A stretch of DNA of 64,000 bases, from the NCBI RefSeq assembly GCF_040654195.1, contig NZ_JBFAHM010000008.1, forward strand, positions 124,001 to 188,000, read 5' to 3'. Made by a program: the position numbers and the translations under genes. The notes below the pieces were generated by a model. The model was not told the origin of the DNA. It saw only the letters and a program-made list of their open reading frames with translations, and ran no database searches. This document shows, one piece after another, positions 24,455 to 32,210 of this stretch; positions within the stretch are counted from its first letter, which is position 1, and each line of letters starts with the position of its first letter. Source of the stretch: Hamadaea sp013361475 (GTDB lineage Bacteria; Actinomycetota; Actinomycetes; Mycobacteriales; Micromonosporaceae).

Positions 24455-24809
24455 CGGCCGGACCTGCTGTCACTGAGGCGGTCACGATCTTGAGCAGGTG
24501 AACGGCTAGACCGAGCCGACTCGACGGGAGCGCGCGACTTGGCGCCGCACCAGTGCTTAGCGCGGCTTTCGAGGTCGGGGCCGAAATGGTGGAAGTTGCT
24601 TGGACGACGGTCGCAGCGGAGGCGGAACCGCGACCAGGCAGCGGCCGGACAATGCTGGCTCGGGTGCCACCTTGGATCTCTTCCCGAACGCTGCCCTCGA
24701 CGGTTGTCAGGGTATGCAGTGCGCGCACCTGTCCTCCCTCCGCGTGTGAGGCGGCACCGTTCGAGCTGTTGTCCGCGTGCGGATGCGGCACGTGCTCGTT
24801 GGGCTTCAT
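24447..24809 (-). CDS. Small Ala/Ser/Thr-rich protein of unknown function
   Basis: 120 residues with ATG 24809 overlapping the previous TGA, and its own stop overlapping the next start by eight bases. It is low in complexity (SASAATVVQATSTISAPTSKAAL), with no domain visible. Coupling to neighbours is the main evidence that it is translated. Confidence 0.45.
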   Translation of the reverse strand: MKPNEHVPHPHADNSSNGAASHAEGGQVRALHTLTTVEGSVREEIQGGTRASIVRPLPGRGSASAATVVQATSTISAPTSKAALSTGAAPSRALPSSRLGLAVHLLKIVTASVTAGPADA

Positions 24810-25051
24810 CGGCGTTCCAAGAACGCATCGAATGTGTCAGCTGTCGCCTGCGTGAGTCCGGGGCGTCGTTGCGGCAACAATCCAGCGGCGGAGAACGCGG
24901 CATGCGCCAGAGCTCGCATGTGGCAGGGTGCGACCTGGCCGCAGTTCCGGCAGCGGCCAGCCAGGTCGGAGCTGAGGTGCTCGTCGATGAGTGCCTGCGC
25001 CGTAATGATGTCAGGCAGCCTCGGAGCCGGAACGATCGCGCGGACGGTCAT
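24806..25051 (-). CDS. Small zinc-finger-like protein
   Basis: 81 residues; ATGA overlaps on both sides. It contains CRNCGQVAPCH, a potential C2HC zinc knuckle, and a helical second half (ALAHAAFSAAGLLP, QATADTFDAFLERR). A related CxxC...CC pattern occurs in the gene at 26331-26615. Confidence 0.5.
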   Translation of the reverse strand: MTVRAIVPAPRLPDIITAQALIDEHLSSDLAGRCRNCGQVAPCHMRALAHAAFSAAGLLPQRRPGLTQATADTFDAFLERR

Positions 25052-25392
25052 GGCGATTCCTCTGACGGGTAGCGCAAGGCTGCCGGTGCTCCGGCTTCCG
25101 CGGACCCGGACGACTGGGTCCAGCGTTCACGGATTTCATGGATCGTCGAGCGGCCAGTCTCGGTCAGGCGCAAGGTGAGGCTGCGGCTGAAGGGCACCGG
25201 TTCCATCATCTGCTCGCCGAGCAGCAGATACAGCGTCGTGCGGACGGCTTCGACCGAAACGTCGGGCAGCAAGGCGGCGAGCTGGCTCACCCGCCACTCT
25301 CTGGTCGGCTCCCGCAGCAGCGCGGCGAAGATCTTTGCGCGAGGGGCGCTGTAGACATCGAGGATCTTTGCGTGCAAGGGTCGGGTAGTCAC
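25048..25392 (-). CDS. Winged-helix DNA-binding protein
   Basis: 114 residues from GTG 25392, preceded by GAGGAGG. Residues 10-85 fit a winged-helix fold: AKILDVYSAPRAKIFAALL helix, WRVSQLAALLPDVSVEAVRTTLYLLL helix-turn-helix, then SLTLRLTETGRSTI wing. It starts the second block of the operon after a 52-bp gap and may regulate it. Confidence 0.6.
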   Translation of the reverse strand: MTTRPLHAKILDVYSAPRAKIFAALLREPTREWRVSQLAALLPDVSVEAVRTTLYLLLGEQMMEPVPFSRSLTLRLTETGRSTIHEIRERWTQSSGSAEAGAPAALRYPSEESP

Positions 25393-25444
25393 AGCTTGCC
25401 TCCTCTCTTCTGGGTTGGACACTGACGACTTGGTTGTTGACAGA

Positions 25445-25876
25445 TCACCGGCTCTGCTGGCCAGCCGAAGGGGCGATAATCGCGACCAGGAGGCTCGGCA
25501 AGGCAACAAACGCCGCGAGGTCTACCAGGCGGTCTTCCAACGGACGTTCACCATCTGGAAGGGGTGTGAATGTGTCCGTGGTTCTGCGGCGTATGTAAAA
25601 GCCGAGATCGGTGTCGCTGGCGGCGCCGAGCACACTTCGGAACGCTTCGCGGTACACCCGCTGGGGCCACCGATGAATTCCTCTCTCGAGCTTTCCTACG
25701 TACCCGCCATCGAGCTGTGCGTGATTGACGCCGTTCTGTGCGAGCCATTCGTTGACCAGCTCGGCGAGGTCCTGGCGGGACATCGGGCGACCGGATCCAG
25801 CCGGGGACAGTCGCGCGAGCCGAGCGGCCCGCAGACGCTCGTTCGGAGGCAGATGCGAGGTCGAAGACGCCGTCAT
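25445..25876 (-). CDS. XRE-like regulatory protein
   Basis: 143 residues with ATG 25876 overlapping the previous TGA (ATGA). NERLRAARLARL ... MSRQDLAELVNEWLAQNG ... LDGGYVGKLERGIHRWP is the HTH arrangement found in many actinomycete XRE proteins. The C-terminal helix AAFVALPSLLVAIIAPSAG is hydrophobic. Confidence 0.6.
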   Translation of the reverse strand: MTASSTSHLPPNERLRAARLARLSPAGSGRPMSRQDLAELVNEWLAQNGVNHAQLDGGYVGKLERGIHRWPQRVYREAFRSVLGAASDTDLGFYIRRRTTDTFTPLPDGERPLEDRLVDLAAFVALPSLLVAIIAPSAGQQSR

Positions 25877-26331
25877 TGCATCCTCCGTTCCATCGAGAGC
25901 ATCGACGGACTCGCTGTCTCCAAGGCGAAGTCCATTCGGTCGAACACGTCGGTCATCAAGCCGCGCGAGGGCGCCGGATCTTCGGCAGCGTCGCCTGCGA
26001 GCAGACGGCGCAACGCTCGTGCCTCTGGACCACTGAGGACGACGGGCTCGTTCAGCGGTTCGTCTGCTCTCGCACGTTCGGCCATCACGAACTTGTGCAG
26101 CCGCACCAATGCGCCTTCTGCTCCCAGCACGTCGTCACATCTGGCCGCTAGGTCGGCGGACGGGAACCGCAGCGCGAGTTCCACCTTGTTCAGCGAGGAC
26201 GCAGCCATGATCACCCGACTGGCGAGAGCCGCCTGAGAGAACCCGGCCGCGAGTCGACGGTGGCGTAGCTCGGCACCGAAGAAGTGACGGGCGGACTCAT
26301 GGGGATTGAGCCTGGACATGTGAGCGCCCAT
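25873..26331 (-). CDS. XRE-family helix-turn-helix protein
   Basis: 152 residues. ATG 26331 overlaps the preceding stop (TGATG). Residues around 14-60 (FFGAELRHRRLAAGFSQAALASRV and following) are a standard HTH_3 domain, with a DUF397/DUF5753-like acidic C-terminal half. It is followed by a second HTH protein, so the operon carries at least four DNA-binding proteins. Confidence 0.7.
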   Translation of the reverse strand: MGAHMSRLNPHESARHFFGAELRHRRLAAGFSQAALASRVIMAASSLNKVELALRFPSADLAARCDDVLGAEGALVRLHKFVMAERARADEPLNEPVVLSGPEARALRRLLAGDAAEDPAPSRGLMTDVFDRMDFALETASPSMLSMERRMQ

Positions 26332-26615
26332 CACGCCGTCTCCGCTGCGTGCCAAGGGTTGCGCATCACCCGTGCGAAGGCAGTCCAGTACGCGGACAGA
26401 CCACCTTGCACGCCCATCGCAGTAGCCAAACCCTCGCGGGCCAAGTCCGTGCCCGGACAGCAGCGCACACCGCATGTGACGCATCTGCCGATGTCGTTGA
26501 GTCCGTGCTGGTCAAATCGCTGTCGTGCCAGCTGCCACATCAGCGGATCAACGCAGTCTTCGGGCGCCGATACCGGTGGAGACTCAAGATCGGCCATCGC
26601 GGTTCGCTTGGTCAC
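26331..26615 (-). CDS. Small Cys-containing protein of unknown function
   Basis: 94 residues from GTG 26615, which has a strong AGGGAGGT ribosome-binding site. CVTCGVRCCPG suggests a zinc site; the C-terminus is helical (AYWTAFARVMRNPW). The same Cys style appears in the product of 24806-25051. The function is unknown. Confidence 0.5.
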   Translation of the reverse strand: MTKRTAMADLESPPVSAPEDCVDPLMWQLARQRFDQHGLNDIGRCVTCGVRCCPGTDLAREGLATAMGVQGGLSAYWTAFARVMRNPWHAAETA

Positions 26616-26672
26616 GCTTACCTCCCTTCATGGTGCGGCCGGAGCCGCTCGGACTGCAGCCGCCTTGTGCTG

Positions 26673-26957
26673 CTACCGCCCGCGCTCGTCGGGGTCGGTC
26701 CCGATGGCGAGACGCGAATTTGCCGTCTGGTCCGCAGGCGAGGACTCGCCGGACTTCGCGCGCGCCACCGCGTCGACGCGCACCATGACGTTCTTCAGAT
26801 GCCGTCCCAGGTGATCGAGACCAGCGAGCCAGACCCAACCAGCGGCATCGACTCCGTCGATGTGGGACACGGTCAGCTGCAGCGGCCCGTCGGAGGCCGC
26901 CCAATCGCCTTCGTCAAGACGCAGCCGGTCGCCGATCTTCAAGAAGTCCTCGTTCAT
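26673..26957 (-). CDS. Small protein of unknown function
   Basis: 94 residues. ATG 26957 is chosen over ATG 26972 because it overlaps the TGA of a 56-residue ORF (ATGA). The sequence KIGDRLRLDEGDW ... LTVSHIDGVDAAGWVWLAG suggests a small beta-barrel such as an SH3/OB-like fold. Confidence 0.5.
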   Translation of the reverse strand: MNEDFLKIGDRLRLDEGDWAASDGPLQLTVSHIDGVDAAGWVWLAGLDHLGRHLKNVMVRVDAVARAKSGESSPADQTANSRLAIGTDPDERGR

Positions 26958-27124
26958 CGGTCCCACTCGCATTCGCGCGCATCCGCGCTCCGCCTGGTCG
27001 CAGGAGCGTGCAGCGGATCAATCGGCTGGGTCTGCCGGGCGCCGCGGACCATGTTGCTGGCGGGAAGGCGTCTGGGCTGGTCAGAGGACCTGCCGAACGG
27101 CGACGAGCCGATTCGGATGCGCAT
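26954..27124 (-). CDS. 56-residue ORF, first gene of the minus-strand operon
   Basis: ATG 27124 follows a good GAGGGAG ribosome-binding site, and TGA 26954-26956 overlaps the next start. The peptide is basic and Pro/Arg-rich (SSDQPRRLPASNMVRGARQT). The start signal and coupling, not similarity, support it. Its promoter must lie in the 120 bp shared with the divergent GntR gene. Confidence 0.5.
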   Translation of the reverse strand: MRIRIGSSPFGRSSDQPRRLPASNMVRGARQTQPIDPLHAPATRRSADARECEWDR

Positions 27125-27191
27125 GGCAGATCTCCCTCGTTAGGGGTGTGAGGGGCTGTTGCTGCGTTACGATGGCTCCACGCTAGGTGAG

Positions 27192-27235
27192 ACGTTGCAA
27201 CGTGTCAACGTGTATTCGTGTCGACATGCTATAAG
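27192..27235. promoter_or_regulatory. Palindrome and promoter between the GntR gene and the eleven-gene operon
   Basis: ACGTTGCAACGT (27192-27203) is a perfect 12-bp palindrome, followed by CGTGTC repeats at 27201 and 27217 and a TATAAG -10-like box at 27230-27235. The GTG of the GntR gene is nine bases further. This is the natural place for autoregulation and control of the divergent operon. Confidence 0.55.
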
Positions 27236-27243
27236 GTGGTCTT

Positions 27244-28038
27244 GTGGACGTACCCCCTCGCCGACCCGGCGTGTCCAAGCAGCAGCACATCGCCGATGTC
27301 CTACGCGGCCTCATCGAGGACGGCACCTTCGCGCCGGGCGAACAACTGCCCGCCGAACCCGAACTGCAACGGCTGTTCGACGCCGACCGCGGAACAGTCC
27401 GGCGAGGCGTCGCCGTGCTCCGACAGTCCGGCGTGGTCGAGACCGTGCATGGGCGCGGGACGTTCGTACGGCAACGGCGTCTAATCCGCCACGAGATCCT
27501 TTCGGTCCTGCGCGCTGAGTACGCTCACGTGCTGGCCGGCACCATGCCTGACCGAGGCTTGTTCGAGGCGACGACGGGAGTGCCAGTCGGCCACGTCGAG
27601 GTCGCCATCGCCTACAGCCACGTTCCGGCCACGCCAGACCTCGCGGCGACCTTCGGCGTGGAGGAGGGCACCAAGCTTCTGTGCCGGCGATACATCTTCG
27701 CCGTGGATGGCAAGCCTCACCAGATCACCCACTCCTATCTGCTCGCCGATATGGTCGAGGGCACGCCGCTGGCCGATCCCGATAACGAGCAGCCTGGGCG
27801 AGGAACCCTCGCCCAGCTTCACGACATCGGCGCCCTGCCGGAGTACGCGACGATCGACATCTACGCCCGCATGCCGACGCCGGACGAAGCCGCGACGTTG
27901 GGTATGACGGAAGGAACGCCCGTGCTGGTCGACCGCCGTCGTGGTCTGTTCAGTGGCAAAGTCGTGTTCGTCGCTGACGGCGTCGCACCCGCCGACCAGG
28001 TCAAAGTCGGACTCGACATCCGACTCGCGCAACTGTAG
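27244..28038 (+). CDS. GntR/UTRA transcriptional regulator (KorSA-like position)
   Basis: 264 residues from GTG 27244. The N-terminal winged-helix GntR domain is clear (HIADVLRGLIEDGTFAPGEQLPAEPEL ... VRRGVAVLRQSGVVETVHGRGTFV), and residues about 95-255 are a UTRA effector domain. In pSAM2-type elements a GntR protein (KorSA) represses the replication/excision activator; here it is divergent from the small-gene operon and probably represses it. The effector is unknown. Confidence 0.85.
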   Translation: MDVPPRRPGVSKQQHIADVLRGLIEDGTFAPGEQLPAEPELQRLFDADRGTVRRGVAVLRQSGVVETVHGRGTFVRQRRLIRHEILSVLRAEYAHVLAGTMPDRGLFEATTGVPVGHVEVAIAYSHVPATPDLAATFGVEEGTKLLCRRYIFAVDGKPHQITHSYLLADMVEGTPLADPDNEQPGRGTLAQLHDIGALPEYATIDIYARMPTPDEAATLGMTEGTPVLVDRRRGLFSGKVVFVADGVAPADQVKVGLDIRLAQL

Positions 28039-28047
28039 GAGCCACCG

Positions 28048-28875
28048 ATGCCGCTGATCTCAGTCCTATCCACCACGCACATCGCAGGCGCGACCTACCT
28101 GGAGGACGCCCTGGAAAGCGTCGCCGCGCAGCGCCTGCCACCCGGCTGGGAACTGGAGTGGGTGATCCAGGACGACGGCCCAGAAAGCGAACTACGTGAC
28201 CGCCTCACCGCCAAGTACGACTGGGTCCGCTACGAGGCCAACGGCGCACGCCTCGGGATCGCCGCCACCCGCAACTTCGCCCTTGCCCGCGTGCGCGGCC
28301 AACTAGTCCAGAATCTCGACCACGACGACCTGCTCCTCCCCGGCGCGCTCGACCTCGTCCAGCGCTTCGACGACCACCGGATTCACTGGGCGATCGGGCA
28401 AGCGGACGACCTCATGCCTGACGGCAGCCGCAAGAGCTTCCCGCCCGCGCTACCCTTCGGAAGAATCCCAGCAGGCACGGTCAACGCGTGGGCCGACGAA
28501 CACGGCGGAAACTGGCCCATCCACTGCGCCGGACTCATGATGCGCACCGCCTCCCTGCGAGCTGTCGGCGGCTACGCCGGCACACCCGCAGACGACGACG
28601 TCGTCATGTTCGCCGCACTCTCGGAGGCCGCCGACGGCTGGTGGGACGAACAATTCACCTGGCTCTACCGTCAACACGCGGGCCAGACCATCCGCGACCC
28701 GAACTGGGCACGCTGGGGCGAGACCGGACGCCGCATAGCCTTACAACGAGCCAACGCCGTACGGCACGCAGGAATGCAGCTCACCGCCGTCAACCTCGAC
28801 ACGCACCACGTCGAGGTCGCGCCACCCATAAAGGAAACCGTGAAGGTCGACCCCGACGACGATATCCGCTGCTGA
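28048..28875 (+). CDS. Family 2 glycosyltransferase
   Basis: 275 residues, nine bases after the GntR stop. The GT-A fold is visible: PLISVLSTTHIAG strand, WVIQDDGP, GIAATRNFAL and the DXD-like LDHDD that binds metal and nucleotide sugar, then a GGYAGTPADDDV acceptor loop. It has no membrane helix. The acceptor is unknown. Co-transcription with the repressor is likely, and its role in an integrative element is not obvious. Confidence 0.8.
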   Translation: MPLISVLSTTHIAGATYLEDALESVAAQRLPPGWELEWVIQDDGPESELRDRLTAKYDWVRYEANGARLGIAATRNFALARVRGQLVQNLDHDDLLLPGALDLVQRFDDHRIHWAIGQADDLMPDGSRKSFPPALPFGRIPAGTVNAWADEHGGNWPIHCAGLMMRTASLRAVGGYAGTPADDDVVMFAALSEAADGWWDEQFTWLYRQHAGQTIRDPNWARWGETGRRIALQRANAVRHAGMQLTAVNLDTHHVEVAPPIKETVKVDPDDDIRC

Positions 28876-29003
28876 GAACTCCGCTGTGATTGGATAGCGG
28901 GAAGCGCCATCTGCCAGACCGTGTTGGCGTGGTTCGCTCGAACCCCGAGGTCGCGGCCGTCGAACGACGTTCGGGCAGTCGACGATGAGCATAGGTGCCG
29001 CAC

Positions 29004-29453
29004 ATGACGATGTTCTGGACGGTCGAAACACAGTTCCGCGCCGAGTCCGGTTGGAGGCTTGTCGGTGGCATCGCCAGCGAACATCTACTGCACATCGTGG
29101 CGGAGGGGCCGAACCCCGACCCGCGTCGACCCGGTCAGCCACAGATCGTCGAACCTCCGACCGACGCGCAAGCGGCAGCGACGCTGCGGCTCACGAATGC
29201 CGAACCGCCAGGACCGGCTCGTTTCCCGCTCTACATCATGAAGCTCATTGGCCCCGATGGGCACGAATTGCCCAGCCGCGGGGCGGGCATCTCCTGGAGC
29301 GGGCGGATTCGCGGCGGGCAGCACCCACCGTCTGTCCTCAACGCGTTATTTGAGACTCCTCTGGCAGGCGCGCGGCTACTAGCGGCTGCGCTGTACGACG
29401 ATGGCGAACTCATGGCGACCGGCAGGCTATGTTCCAGACGTCCGTGGAAGTAG
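29004..29453 (+). CDS. Protein of unknown function
   Basis: 149 residues from ATG 29004 (GTG 28995 also possible). It is beta-rich with Pro-rich linkers; GWRLVGGIASEHLLHIV and FPLYIMKLIGPDGHELP are the most ordered parts. No family is recognised. Confidence 0.45.
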   Translation: MTMFWTVETQFRAESGWRLVGGIASEHLLHIVAEGPNPDPRRPGQPQIVEPPTDAQAAATLRLTNAEPPGPARFPLYIMKLIGPDGHELPSRGAGISWSGRIRGGQHPPSVLNALFETPLAGARLLAAALYDDGELMATGRLCSRRPWK

Positions 29454-29468
29454 TGAGAAGATGCTTCG

Positions 29469-29897
29469 ATGGAAGAAGACCTCGTCGCTCGAGTCAAGGA
29501 AGGCCGGCGCCGCCGCGAACTCGCCGACCAAGCGGGCTTCGTGCGGGGCCGTCACTTCACCGAGTGGAGCAATCATCTTGACAGGCTTCGGTCCGAGGGC
29601 CGCGACAGCGAGGCGCTTCCACTCCTATTCGAGATCATCGAAGCCACGGAGCGAGCAGCGGCGATCACGGAGACGGGCCCGCCACCTGGCTGGACCAAAC
29701 GGGCTGCCATCATTCTGCGGCGTCTCGGCGATCGCGATGGGGAAATGGAAGTGCTGCGCCGCTATGCTGCGGCCTGCCCGCTCGGACGTGGGAGTCAGGC
29801 CCTCCTCGGCAGGCTAGCGAAGCTAGCGGGTGAACGAGACGCCCGGGATCGCTCGACGGCCGCGCCAGCCACTGGTTCTGTCGGACTCGCACCGTAG
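29469..29897 (+). CDS. Helical (TPR-like) protein of unknown function
   Basis: 142 residues from ATG 29469, 15 bp after the previous stop. An N-terminal KEGRRRRELADQAGFVRG helix is followed by paired helices (LRSEGRDSEALPLLFEIIEAT, WTKRAAIILRRLGDRDGEMEVLRRY) spaced like tetratricopeptide repeats. It may be a scaffold or regulator. Confidence 0.5.
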   Translation: MEEDLVARVKEGRRRRELADQAGFVRGRHFTEWSNHLDRLRSEGRDSEALPLLFEIIEATERAAAITETGPPPGWTKRAAIILRRLGDRDGEMEVLRRYAAACPLGRGSQALLGRLAKLAGERDARDRSTAAPATGSVGLAP

Positions 29898-29906
29898 CCT
29901 CACAGC

Positions 29907-30180
29907 ATGAACAACGGCGTAATCGTCACGGATAGCCTTGCGAATCAACTTCGGCAGGGCGGTCGCCGCGCTGCGCGATGCGGAACTGCTGGCCGCCGCG
30001 CGTCTTGACCTCAGTGCCGCTCACCTTGCGGCTGACGATCTGAACGCCACGCACGCGAAGCTGCCCGTACTCGACGCGGGCGGCAGGCGGCCCAAGTCAC
30101 CGTCCGTCGGGAGCCGCGGTTCGTCGCCGATGTGGTGCCCGTGGACCAAGATATTCGAGAAGGACTCGCGAAAGGCGTAA
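29907..30180 (+). pseudogene. Possible frame-disrupted gene ahead of the HEPN gene
   Basis: Plausible coding sequence changes frame: MNNGVIVTDSLANQLRQ from ATG 29907, then GRAVAALRDAELLAAARLDL in the frame opening at 29938, then VTVRREPRFVADVVPVDQ in a third frame running up to the HEPN start. Each piece has actinobacterial codon bias. This is either a decayed gene or coincidence. Confidence 0.3.
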
Positions 30181-30182
30181 AG

Positions 30183-30848
30183 ATGCGGCTAGACCAGGCG
30201 AGTATTCTCAGCCAACTCGATGGGCTCGACGCGCTCTACAAGCAAGCTTCGGGAACGTATAGCTCCGACCCGGAAGAAGCGCTGTGCGCTCAGCACAACG
30301 TATCAGCGCTTGCGGTAATCGAGCGGGTAGTCGGAAGACAGCACTCCTACTACGAGCAGGCACTCAAATGCGTTGAGAGCTATGGCATCGCGCATCCCTT
30401 CGCCTTTACCCAGGTTCACGGCGTCCTCCAGGGCCTTCGTGCAGACGTCGAGAACGGGTACCTAGACCACGTGCGAGTCTTGGTCCACGCGGCCATGTTC
30501 ACGGACTTTGTCGAAATGGCGGACCACCTCCTCGCAGAGGGATACAAAGACCCGGCAGCGGTACTGCTCGGCGGGGCGCTGGAAAGCCACCTGCGCAACC
30601 TCGCGGCGCTCCACGGAATCTCGCTGGAAGAACCAGACCGTTCGGGCAAGTTGAAGCCTAAGCGTGCCCAGGCGCTTAACCAGGAACTTGGCAAGGTCGT
30701 CTACAACACGTTGCAGCAGAAGAAGATCACGGCGTGGCTTGACCTCCGGAACTCGGCAGCACACGCGAAGTACGTTGACTACGACGGCGCCGACGTCCAA
30801 CAGTTCTCGCAGTCCCTGCAGGACTTTCTGCTCCGGTATCCGGCATAG
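30183..30848 (+). CDS. HEPN-domain protein (putative RNase)
   Basis: 221 residues from ATG 30183, which has AAAGG upstream. The C-terminal half is a helical bundle with the HEPN signature R189-NSAA-H194 (Rx4H) in WLDLRNSAAHAKY, after an ALESHLRNLAALHGI helix. In this superfamily the R and H are catalytic for metal-independent RNA cleavage in toxins and defence effectors. The N-terminal half is helical and may be the sensor. A separate HNH gene follows 100 bp later. Confidence 0.65.
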   Translation: MRLDQASILSQLDGLDALYKQASGTYSSDPEEALCAQHNVSALAVIERVVGRQHSYYEQALKCVESYGIAHPFAFTQVHGVLQGLRADVENGYLDHVRVLVHAAMFTDFVEMADHLLAEGYKDPAAVLLGGALESHLRNLAALHGISLEEPDRSGKLKPKRAQALNQELGKVVYNTLQQKKITAWLDLRNSAAHAKYVDYDGADVQQFSQSLQDFLLRYPA

Positions 30849-30948
30849 GCGACGTCGGCTTGGCTCCTTTGTGAGTTGACAGCGGGGGGCGGTGCCGTCT
30901 ACGCAGATCCTGCCGTGAAGTGTCGTACCCTTCGGGCATTCTCCGAAC

Positions 30949-31665
30949 ATGACGAACGCCAACGGTTCTGGTGAGGCTGCCGGGCAGCGCAAGAACGTCA
31001 ACGCGGCGATCCAGGCGGCTCTGTGGACCGTTAGCAATGGTCGCTGCTACGCACCTGGGTGCCCAATGCCAGTCGTGCTGGAGGTGCGTCCGGGCGTATA
31101 CCAGAAGAATGCCCAGGTCGCCCACATCTACGGTGTGAAGCCCGGAGCGCCGCGCTTTCGCCGCGATCTCGACGCAGCCGTCCGCGACTCGTTCGCCAAC
31201 CTGCTGCTGTTGTGCCTGGCACACCACGAGGAGGTAGATGGCAAAGAGGGCGAGACCCGTTATCCCCCGGAAGTTCTGCTGCGGTGGAAGCGTGAGCACG
31301 AAGGCGCGCAAGGATCCGTTCTACAGAACCTGCCGGTCGCCCAGCCAGAGTTTATTATGAAGGTCTTGGTCCACTTGGCCGAGCCGCCATTGAGGCGGCT
31401 GGAGGCCGTCGCCGATCATTTCGAGCGCACGGGCAAGGTCACCACCGAAGCGCTCGCCGAACTGAGGCGGATCATCGCCGCGATGTCAGACATAGGCATT
31501 GGTGTCGATGCGAGGATCGCCAGTCAGTTGACGTTCGCGGCTGAGGTCTTCAGCAATCAGGAGCTCTACTCGACGGCCAAGCTCCTGGCTGAGGCCGCAG
31601 AAACCCTTCCGTACTCCGCAGACCGATTGGAGACCGCGATTAGATCGGCAGGCCAGTTCATGTAA
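30949..31665 (+). CDS. HNH endonuclease
   Basis: 238 residues. A zinc-type HNH domain spans about residues 15-105: GRCYAPGCP, QVAHIYG (first H), NLLLLCLAHHEEVD (N and final HH). The C-terminal 120 residues are helical (ERTGKVTTEALAELRRIIAAM, AAEVFSNQELYSTAKLLAEAAE) without a known fold. It lies directly behind the HEPN gene on the same strand. DNA-cleaving defence or element-mobility functions are both possible. Confidence 0.75.
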   Translation: MTNANGSGEAAGQRKNVNAAIQAALWTVSNGRCYAPGCPMPVVLEVRPGVYQKNAQVAHIYGVKPGAPRFRRDLDAAVRDSFANLLLLCLAHHEEVDGKEGETRYPPEVLLRWKREHEGAQGSVLQNLPVAQPEFIMKVLVHLAEPPLRRLEAVADHFERTGKVTTEALAELRRIIAAMSDIGIGVDARIASQLTFAAEVFSNQELYSTAKLLAEAAETLPYSADRLETAIRSAGQFM

Positions 31666-31752
31666 CAATCAGTCGAACTGCGACGGAGGTGCTCCAACCT
31701 GGCCTCCCCCCGGGAAACACATGCGCACGAACTGCGGCGAGCCTTCCTGAAC

Positions 31753-31953
31753 TCAGCACCAGCGCGGCTGAGGCGGCAGCCCCATCGCAGCCCCGTCAGC
31801 GTTGAGCAAGGCGGCGGACAGCCAGGGCGGACGCACAAGCCAGAAGTCACGAGCCTGTGCCTGTGCGGCAGTGTCCAGCCACAGCCACGCCTGGTTGAGT
31901 GCGCGTGCGGCGTCCAGCGCGGGCATTCCTGATACATCGATGGTTACCCTCAT
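31753..31953 (-). CDS. Small hypothetical protein
   Basis: 66 residues from ATG 31953, preceded by a weak AGGGTA box. MRVTIDVSGMPALDAARAL ... AQARDFWLVRPPW looks like a small ordered protein. It lies alone in an otherwise empty 545-bp stretch (31666-32210) that also holds a CGTCTACA direct repeat at about 32009 and 32020. Confidence 0.35.
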   Translation of the reverse strand: MRVTIDVSGMPALDAARALNQAWLWLDTAAQAQARDFWLVRPPWLSAALLNADGAAMGLPPQPRWC

Positions 31954-32210
31954 CGCTCCATAAACGCAAGCGTAGGGCCGCATCGGCGGTGGCGGATGAG
32001 GCGGATCGTCTACAACCGTCTACAGTTCCCGGCTGCGCGTGAGGTGCGCACCTGGCTCAAGCTCGACCGCCGAGCTGGTTCATCCAGCTGCCCTGTAGTG
32101 AAGTGCGCGTCCGCTGCGATCAGTGCGAGCGTAGCCATGACGCGCTGACAGGGCCCCTCCGCACTACGCCGCAACTTCACAATTCCCTATAGCAAGCGCT
32201 GGGTGCTGGA

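Noticed and set aside
28048..28875. Glycosyltransferase as part of a capsule or glycopeptide cluster
   Set aside because: No sugar-nucleotide or polymer genes are nearby; it sits with the element's repressor.
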